Source: Diphasiastrum complanatum | Taxonomy: Eukaryota > Streptophyta > Lycopodiopsida > Lycopodiales > Lycopodiaceae | NCBI GenBank assembly: GCA_029204225.1 | Contig: CM055098.1 | Coordinates: forward strand, 18,259,303 to 18,323,302 | DNA length: 64,000 bases | Reading direction: 5' to 3' | In this document: piece by piece, positions 57,800-64,000 of the stretch | Layout: the number at the start of each line of letters is the position of its first letter | Numbering within the stretch: the first letter of the stretch is position 1 | Position numbers and translations under genes: made by a program | The notes under the pieces: generated by a model | Database searches by the model: none | What the model was told of the DNA's origin: nothing | Seen by the model: the letters and a program-made list of their open reading frames with translations, nothing else

Positions 57800-58176
57800 T
57801 GTTAGAACTTACAGTGATTCTGTGTGGGAATTATGTAAGCATGCAACGAGGCAGGCAAAATCCAACACACGATTGATCATAAAACAAAAGGATATATTAA
57901 GTGCAAAGGTAGATAGTACATATGAGTATTGATCCAAAGGAACAGTAATCAGAGCTACAGTACGTCCTACGAAAGACAAAAACCTATCTCCTTTTATTCT
58001 CTAATTAATCCTAGTGTCTATACTTAATCGTTGCCAAGAAGTCGTTGGCGTCCTTCATCCCGCGCTAGCAGACAACCAGCTGATCGGCGTCCTTTCATCA
58101 ACGTCCTCCTTCCACATTATCGATCCGCTCCAGCAGACAATCTATTTAGCCGTGTTCAGTTAATAACCGTTGTCCA
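57800..58176 (-). repeat. copia 5' LTR, 377 bp
   Basis: It matches 52681-53070 with small indels. The sequence just inside it, read on minus, is TGGTTATGGGCCC, which may be the primer site but is not the initiator-Met type seen elsewhere. Confidence 0.85.
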
Positions 58177-59199
58177 CACGAAAACGCTCGTTCCGTTGAA
58201 TGGCAGCCGGTTTCTCGTTCCGTTAAATGGCAGCTGGTTCCTCACGATTGTCCATTGATCGGGTGAACTTAACAATGGAATCCAACCCATGAACTCATGA
58301 AGTAGAGAGAGATCTTCACCAAGATGTCTCTTATTGCTAAAGCAATTTTCACATTTATTCTTCAGATCAAACACACTTATGGTGTGGTAGTTGCATGTTC
58401 ATGCAAGCAATCTGCAGGTAAAGTAAAGACTATGCTGCTTTGGAAATGACTTGCCTGCGAGCCCAATTTTTTTTGACAACATAAGCAGTTAGCATGGTCA
58501 ACTTTCTTAACTAAGTTGTTTAATTACTTGCTTAAATCTTGTAGGAACAATGCACTCATGCACTTACAATACTTCGACATGCCGTACTTCCAGCTATCTT
58601 AGCTAGTGACGTACATCAAGCACTAGGCTTTTTATAGCTACTTTGTGAGATTGTTGTATGGTTATAGTTGATGTACATTATCTCAATTCGCCTTATGGCT
58701 TTACACTTTGTACATGCATTCCCTTGTACTCCGATGGGTTTCCCCATATTTTATTAATAAAAATAGGAAGTCTCTCTTCCTAGACGCGGTTGAAAAAGAT
58801 CAGATAGACGATGTTCTACAGATCATGGTAGGCACTTTCAGAAATGGGGCCACATAATTGAAGGAACTATGCATTCAAGATTTGGCATTGTCTAACGTCG
58901 ACTTGTTTTTGACAAAAAGTTTCCAATAGAATTCTACCAACAAATAAGTGCTCTGCATTTGAAACTTGGTTTGTTGGACTCCATTCACAAGTACACATAT
59001 GGGCGTTTTGCCACCGCACATAAAACGGGGATCAAATTTGACCCATCGGGCCTCATGTGACAATGTCCTTGGCAATTGCATGGCAATGAGCATGACAATG
59101 GTCGCGTGGCACTGCCACTACGCCAACAAACTTTCTGTCATTGGTTGTCCCTCCAACGAGGTTTTGGGAGAAGTTTTGCTAAAAAAGTTTGAAATTTAA
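58177..59199. other. spacer, short tandem repeat, no gene
   Basis: At 58187-58241 two 27-28-bp units share CTCGTTCCGTT-AATGGCAGC. The rest is AT-rich without a recognisable frame or repeat. Confidence 0.5.
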
Positions 59200-59433
59200 A
59201 TTCATGTGGCACACTGCCAATTACCCTCGAAAATCGCCATGCATGGCAAAATTTTACAGAGAGTTTGCCACGCTTGGCAAATTTTCAAGGAAATTTTTAT
59301 GCAAATTTTGAATGGTGTGGAACTCTTGGCACTACTACGCAAAAGTTTTGAATTTATAAAAACAAAAACGCACGGAATGAAAATTGGATTCCCCCGACTC
59401 TTTTTGGGAATCAATCAAAGGAAATTCATTTGT

Positions 59434-59435
<2 letters not shown>
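59200..59435. repeat. copy of the palindrome-rich family G end
   Basis: Sequence from GGCACACTGCCAATTACCCTCGA onward matches 11760 onward and contains GCCATGCATGGC and a looser TTTGCCA/TGGCAAA inverted repeat. A GA microsatellite follows. Confidence 0.65.

Positions 59436-59498
<63 letters not shown>
59436..59498. repeat. GA microsatellite
   Basis: A perfect GA run of about 63 bp. Confidence 0.97.
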
Positions 59499-59503
<5 letters not shown>

Positions 59504-59520
59504 TGAAGTGTGGATAAATT

Positions 59521-59800
59521 GATTTTTGTTGATTGGTTGGTAAACTAACAATGATTCTTTGAAAACAAGATTAATGAATGATTTGTTTTTTATTGTTTTC
59601 TTTTGTAAAAAAAAACCGACGCATTTTTTATGTAAATGAGACAATTCAAACAAATGCATGAGGTATCTTATACATCTCAAATTGCTGGACATTACATTTG
59701 ATTTATAAAATGCATTTCATATTAGTTTGATTTTTGTTGATTGGTTTGTAAACTAACAATGATTCTTTGAAAACAAGATGAATGAATGGTTTGTTCCTCA
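59521..59800 (+). repeat. direct duplication of about 70 bp, 208 bp apart
   Basis: GATTTTTGTTGATTGGTT and the following 55 bp occur at 59521 and again at 59729 with a few changes. Confidence 0.8.
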
Positions 59801-59824
59801 TTATTTGCTTTTTTAGAAAGCAAA

Positions 59825-60115
59825 AGATGCATCTTTGAAGGAAAAGAGACAATCCAAGCAATACATGAGGTATGATCTTCTACATCTTAAATGATGGTTT
59901 TGTTTGTTTTCTATTGTTTGTAAAGGCTTACAATGAATTTATATATAGTGAAATAGAGAAAAATATACAATAAACAATCAATTCATAGATAATGAAATAG
60001 AGGTGATGAAATAGATGAGTTTATATTCATACTCCAAAAAAGTGTACATATTTGCATTTTCTTAAAAAGGGCTTTCATGCGAACACCCTCTTTTCCACTT
60101 TTGCAATAAAAAGTG
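59825..60115 (+). repeat. family G/block X flank copy
   Basis: It matches 19019-19290 and its paralogues. The family G exons that follow elsewhere are absent; the match ends at about 60115 and unrelated sequence follows. Confidence 0.75.
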
Positions 60116-60640
60116 CACAATGATATTCTTGTAAGGAACTTAATCAGTTATCACTGGGTAGAGCCATTTGTGGTTATCTATCGGTGATTTCTTGTGGAAT
60201 CCATTGGGATCTATAAGACAGATAGCGAGTTTTTTGTGGGAATTTCTATGCTGTCGAGGTCCTAATTTTTTCCAACAAAAAGCTTCACCCCAAAATGACT
60301 TTGGAAGATTTCCTTGATCACCATAGATCCAAACACAATATGATGAACTTTTGCCAACATTTAAGATTAAAACACACTTTCCAGCAACTTAAAATCAAGA
60401 AATCGTATCAAATTTAGGGTTTCACCAAAAATGCAAAATATTGAATCAAGCAAAATCTACATGCAAAAGCTATAATCTAGATATCTCATCTAATAGGATG
60501 TAGCATCCACAATCACAAGCAATTTTTGTCTCCAAATTCTAGTAAGTGGCTTAAAAAAGCAGCCATCTATAAATATTTTGATCTAAAATAATTTTAATAT
60601 CACAAAGATCCAAATCTATACTTTAAACTACAAGATTTGA
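60116..60640. other. spacer, nothing recognised
   Basis: AT-rich, no convincing frame or repeat. Confidence 0.5.
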
Positions 60641-60644
60641 ATAT

Positions 60645-61525
60645 ATTTGTATGAACAACATCTAACAGACCTTTTGTTGCATGCCTATGGAAGGAATCTT
60701 AGCCTGCTTTCCAAAGACACATCTATGACGGATAGGGAGATCGACCTTACTAGAAGGATAGTCGAGATCAAGAACCCTGGATTGTTTGGACAAATTCAAA
60801 ATAGATGCATAATTAAGTGTCCTAAGCGATGATGCCATAGTAACGCTTTATTGACTAGAACAGAGGTATTCAAGGCTTGACTAGACTCAGAATAACAATG
60901 TGCCAATCTATATAAGTAACCTTGCCTCTTGCCGAGTGCAAGGATCTTATTACTCCTATCAATAATTTGGCATTGATCAGATTCGAATTCTACTCTATGA
61001 CCTAAATCTATAATTCTACTTACTGATAACAGATTTGTAGAGAGTTTAGGAACATATAAGACCTTTGATATTAGTTTAAATTGATCATGCTGAAATCACA
61101 ATCTTACAGTATCTTCACCTTCAATAGTGTGAGTACTATTGTCGCCAAGATGAATAAATTTATTCATGTTGTAAGACATGTAGGAGTTGAAAATCTCACG
61201 TTGATTGGTCATGTGTTGAGTTGCTCCAGAATTAAGAAACCATGAATCATCCAAAAATGTGCTTTGGTCTTTGACCATGAATGCGCCTTCATCCACTCCG
61301 ACCTGGGAAGATGATGAAACCGTGTTTTCTTGCTGATCAGGTTGCTTGGATGTGTTCTTCGCTTGGAGAATTTGGCAATCCTTGATCTCATGGTTATTGC
61401 ACTTGCAATACTTGCAAAACACCTTCTTCTTCGACTATGGATTTGATGACTGTAGTTGACTTTGAGTCAACTTTTGATTCGTTGCAACCTTCTTGGAGCT
61501 TTTCTGCTTCTGTCGCTTGGAGCAC
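60645..61525 (-). pseudogene. copia knuckle/protease/pre-integrase fragment
   Basis: It reads FCKYCKCNNHEIKDCQIL (complete CCHC-type knuckle), DDSWFLNSGATQHMT (catalytic Asp changed to Asn), then a pre-integrase region colinear with 35730-36150. It belongs to the same family as 35445-37347. On the right it is fused at about 61528 to a different copia fragment. Confidence 0.8.
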
Positions 61526-61527
61526 AT

Positions 61528-62016
61528 ACAAGAGATTCACCCCAAAAAGATTTGGGCAAACAAGCATCCAATCTTAAAGCCTTAGAACATTCACATAATG
61601 TTCTATTCCTTCTTTCAGCAAGAAGAAGTCTCTTTCTTGATCCCTTCCTCCTCACAAAAGGCCTTGAACTCATTGGAGATGTATTCTCCACCATTGTCAC
61701 TTCTAAGAATCTTGATGCTATGATTATGATGCTTTTCTACAAACAACTTGAACTTTACAAAAGTATCAAATACTTGAGACTTGAAGGAAAGTAATAACAC
61801 CCAACAACATCTTGAGTACTCATCAATGCAGGTAAAAAACATGGATGAACCTCCATTAGATTTGGTGCTAGCAATATGCACATCCAAGTGTATGAGTTCA
61901 AGAGGATGAGATGACTTTGTGATGGAGTTATAAAACACCTTCTTATGTGCCTTGGATAAAGCACATGCTTCACAAACCTGTAGGGTCGAAGATCTCACGT
62001 AGTAGTAGCCCTCCAC
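61528..62016 (-). pseudogene. copia integrase fragment
   Basis: It reads CEACALSKAHK, LIHLDVHIASTKSNGG, FIDEYSR-type, ILRSDNGGEYISNEFKAFC, a short deletion and shift, then AERRNRTLCECSKALRLDA. D, D and E are all present but in two frames. It is similar to the plus-strand copy at 62423-63200. Confidence 0.8.
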
Positions 62017-62216
62017 CTGTCAACAAGAGTTAGAACACTGGATAGGTGCCTAACTATGAATAGATGCTACTTTTAGATAGTTCTCTACTTTTTCTTTAAC
62101 TCTATCACCACTAACACTACACACCCCTAACTCTACTCCACTAAACTTACATTCATCATGATTTTGTGAAGGAGAAGAATAGAATAGAAGAGAGGAAGAG
62201 AGTAATAGAGAGAAGG

Positions 62217-62220
<4 letters not shown>

Positions 62221-62266
<46 letters not shown>
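62221..62266. repeat. GA microsatellite
   Basis: A perfect GA run of 46 bp, at the junction between minus- and plus-strand copia fragments. Confidence 0.97.
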
Positions 62267-62271
<5 letters not shown>

Positions 62272-62279
62272 GGTGGAGG

Positions 62280-64000
62280 TTAGCTCAAATAAGAGATGTA
62301 TCTTCACTGCAAGTGATCAAGAATGTGAGATTGTAGTTGTTGGATCCATTCCTTTATGTCTAGGATCATCTTAAAAAGTAGATCTAGACAATGTTCTTTA
62401 TGTACCTTCAATTACAAAGAACTTGTTGAGTGTAGGACAACTTATGGATAGTGGATTAGAGGTACATTTCAAGCATGGAGCATGTTCTATCTTGAAAGAT
62501 GAAAAATGTATTGCTAGTGGTTTCAAGCAAGAAAAGTTATTCAAATTGGATGCTAATGTGATGGTTGGAAGTGTGAACATGGCAAGGGAGGAGCTCACTC
62601 AAGTGGAATTATGGCACAAAAGGTTAGGCCATCCTAAATACAAAGCTATGGAGACCATGGTGACAAAGGAGCTAGCAAGAGGACTTCCCAAAACCATATC
62701 CAAGTGTGGCAAGCTTTATGAAGCTTGTGGACTCTCCAAATCTCATAAGCTTCTTTTCAAGAGATCTTTGATAAGATCTAACTCTCCTCTTGACCTTATA
62801 CACTTAGATGTTCATTCATTTTCACATGAATCAAATGGTGGAGCTCTTATGTATGTCACTTTTATTGATGATAAATCAAAATACTCTTGGGTTTATCTCT
62901 TGTCTAAGAAAAGTAAAGTTTTTGAGTCTTTTGTAAAGTTCAAAACTCTTGTGGAAAAGCAACTTAATACTAGCTTGAAAGTTTTAAGAAGTGATAATGG
63001 AGGAGAGTACATCTCCAATAGGATGAAAGAGTTTTGTGAAACTAATGGCATAAAGAGAGAGTTTATTTGTACATATACTCCAAAATGGAGTAGCTGAGAG
63101 AAAGAATAGGACACTATGTGAGTGTGCTAAAGCTATGAGATTAGATGCATCTCTTTCTATTTCATTTTGAGGAGAAGCTATTTTATGTGAAAACTTTCTT
63201 TGTAATAGAATGACTAATAGTGCCATTAAAGGACTTATACCTTATGAATTATTGTTTGGCAAAAAGCCAAATCTTAGTGATTTGAAAGTTTTTGGATGTA
63301 CTTGTTATGTACATATTCCTTTAGAAACAAAGAAAAAGGAAGATGCCACTTCTTTCAAAGGCATCTTTGTTGGTTATAGTGAAAGTAAGAAAGCTTATAG
63401 GATATATGATCCTATTACAAAAAAAGTTGTTGCTAGTAGAGATGTATTTTTTGATGAATCTCTCCAAGCCAAAGGAAATGTAACTTCCAACAACACTCAA
63501 CTTGTCAAAGATCATGCTATGGCCGAGGAGGAGCTTCATGAAGATGAAGACCAAGTGGAACCTACTCCAAGTCCAAGGGTGCCAAGAAGATCAACAAGGA
63601 CAAGGATTGAGCCATCAAGGCTCACTTATAGTGACAAAGGGGAGCAAAGGGAATATTCTCAACTACTCAACTCTTATACTTTCTTGACTACTATGCTTGA
63701 AGAACCAACTAGTTCCGAGGAAGCAAATAAATCTCAATATTGGAGGAAAGCTATGCAAGTAGAGTTTGATGCATTAATGGAAAATCAAACTTGAAAACTT
63801 GTTGATTTACCTTATGGAAAGAAGCCTCTTACTTGTAAATGGATATATAGATTGAAATATAATCAAGATGGTTCCATTCATAAGTACAAAGCTAGACTTG
63901 TAGCAAAAGGTTTTTTGAAAGTCAAAGGCATAGATTATGGTTCCTTGATATACTTAACCATCACTAGGCCAAATCTTAGTTTTTGTGTTGGCAAGTTGAG
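62280..64000 (+). pseudogene. copia pre-integrase, integrase and deleted RT, runs off the window
   Basis: Pre-integrase: LDNVLYVPSITKNLLSVGQL and ELWHKRLGHPKYKAM. Integrase: LIHLDVHSFSHESNGG, RSDNGGEYISNRMKEFC, a frameshift at about 63094, then VAERKNRTLCECAKAMRLDA (D, D, E all present), a stop near 63167, YELLFGKKPNLSDLKVFGC and GIFVGYSESKKAYRIYDP. RT: SQYWRKAMQVEFDALMENQT, a TGA at 63792, CKWIYRLKYNQDGSIHKYK, then from KGIDYGSL it jumps to YLTITRPNLSFCVGKL. The central RT with YVDD is deleted. It is probably a relative of the parent of the 2239-7290 family (IPLETKKKEDA versus IPLETRRKDDP). Confidence 0.85.

Larger units (their letters stand above)
52681..58176 (-). mobile_element. Ty1/copia element, complete length but degenerate
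   Basis: LTRs at 52681-53070 and 57800-58176 flank minus-strand gag, integrase, RT and RNase H remnants in copia order. The protease and the knuckle-to-integrase stretch are deleted, and a 0.9-kb insertion splits gag. Flanks ATGGA and CACGA do not form a target-site duplication. Confidence 0.85.

Overview
This looks like a stretch of a large, repeat-rich plant nuclear genome. It is AT-rich and contains spliceosomal GT-AG introns, Ty1/copia and Ty3/gypsy retrotransposons primed from an initiator-methionine-tRNA-like site, long GA microsatellites and nested insertions. I see no housekeeping gene, rRNA or tRNA. The species cannot be fixed from the sequence; a seed-free plant with a big genome is a guess. 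Almost every coding trace belongs to a mobile element, and most are broken.

Layout. 1-7.3 kb: remains of copia-derived LTR elements on the minus strand, including a 5-kb non-autonomous element (2239-7290) whose reverse transcriptase has been replaced by an unrecognised module. 7.3-11.4 kb: a copia fragment, then a pair of convergent unrecognised genes (gene 2 on plus, gene 1 on minus). 11.7-13.1 kb: another unrecognised multi-exon repeat gene ('family G'). 14.5-52.7 kb: a composite unit repeated three to four times in direct orientation with different deletions. In order it holds a copia LTR with a GA tract, non-coding block X, family G 3' exons, a copia protease piece, a gypsy RT-RNaseH-integrase piece, a 24-26-bp tandem repeat, gene 1, convergent gene 2, and a minus-strand copia gag piece. 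A second element with the RT-replacement module (30.37-35.44 kb) sits in the middle. 52.68-58.18 kb: a degenerate copia element with two LTRs and a nested 0.9-kb insertion. 58.2-64 kb: non-coding repeats, three copia fragments and two GA microsatellites.

The most interesting content is the convergent pair. Gene 1 has four exons: an N-terminal coiled coil, a middle domain, then a C-terminal region whose D...D-(CxxC)...E motifs suggest an RNase-H-fold (DDE-type) transposase-like core. Gene 2 encodes a small orphan protein. Two clearly diverged lineages (8.0-11.4 kb versus the array copies at 24-27 and 45-48.5 kb) keep the same tail-to-tail order and the same intron positions, which argues for an undescribed two-gene mobile element. 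All copies here carry disabling changes. The second notable theme is the copia-derived families in which the RT is replaced by a shared module and whose LTRs carry helically phased CCAAT boxes and CACATGTG/CACGTG palindromes.
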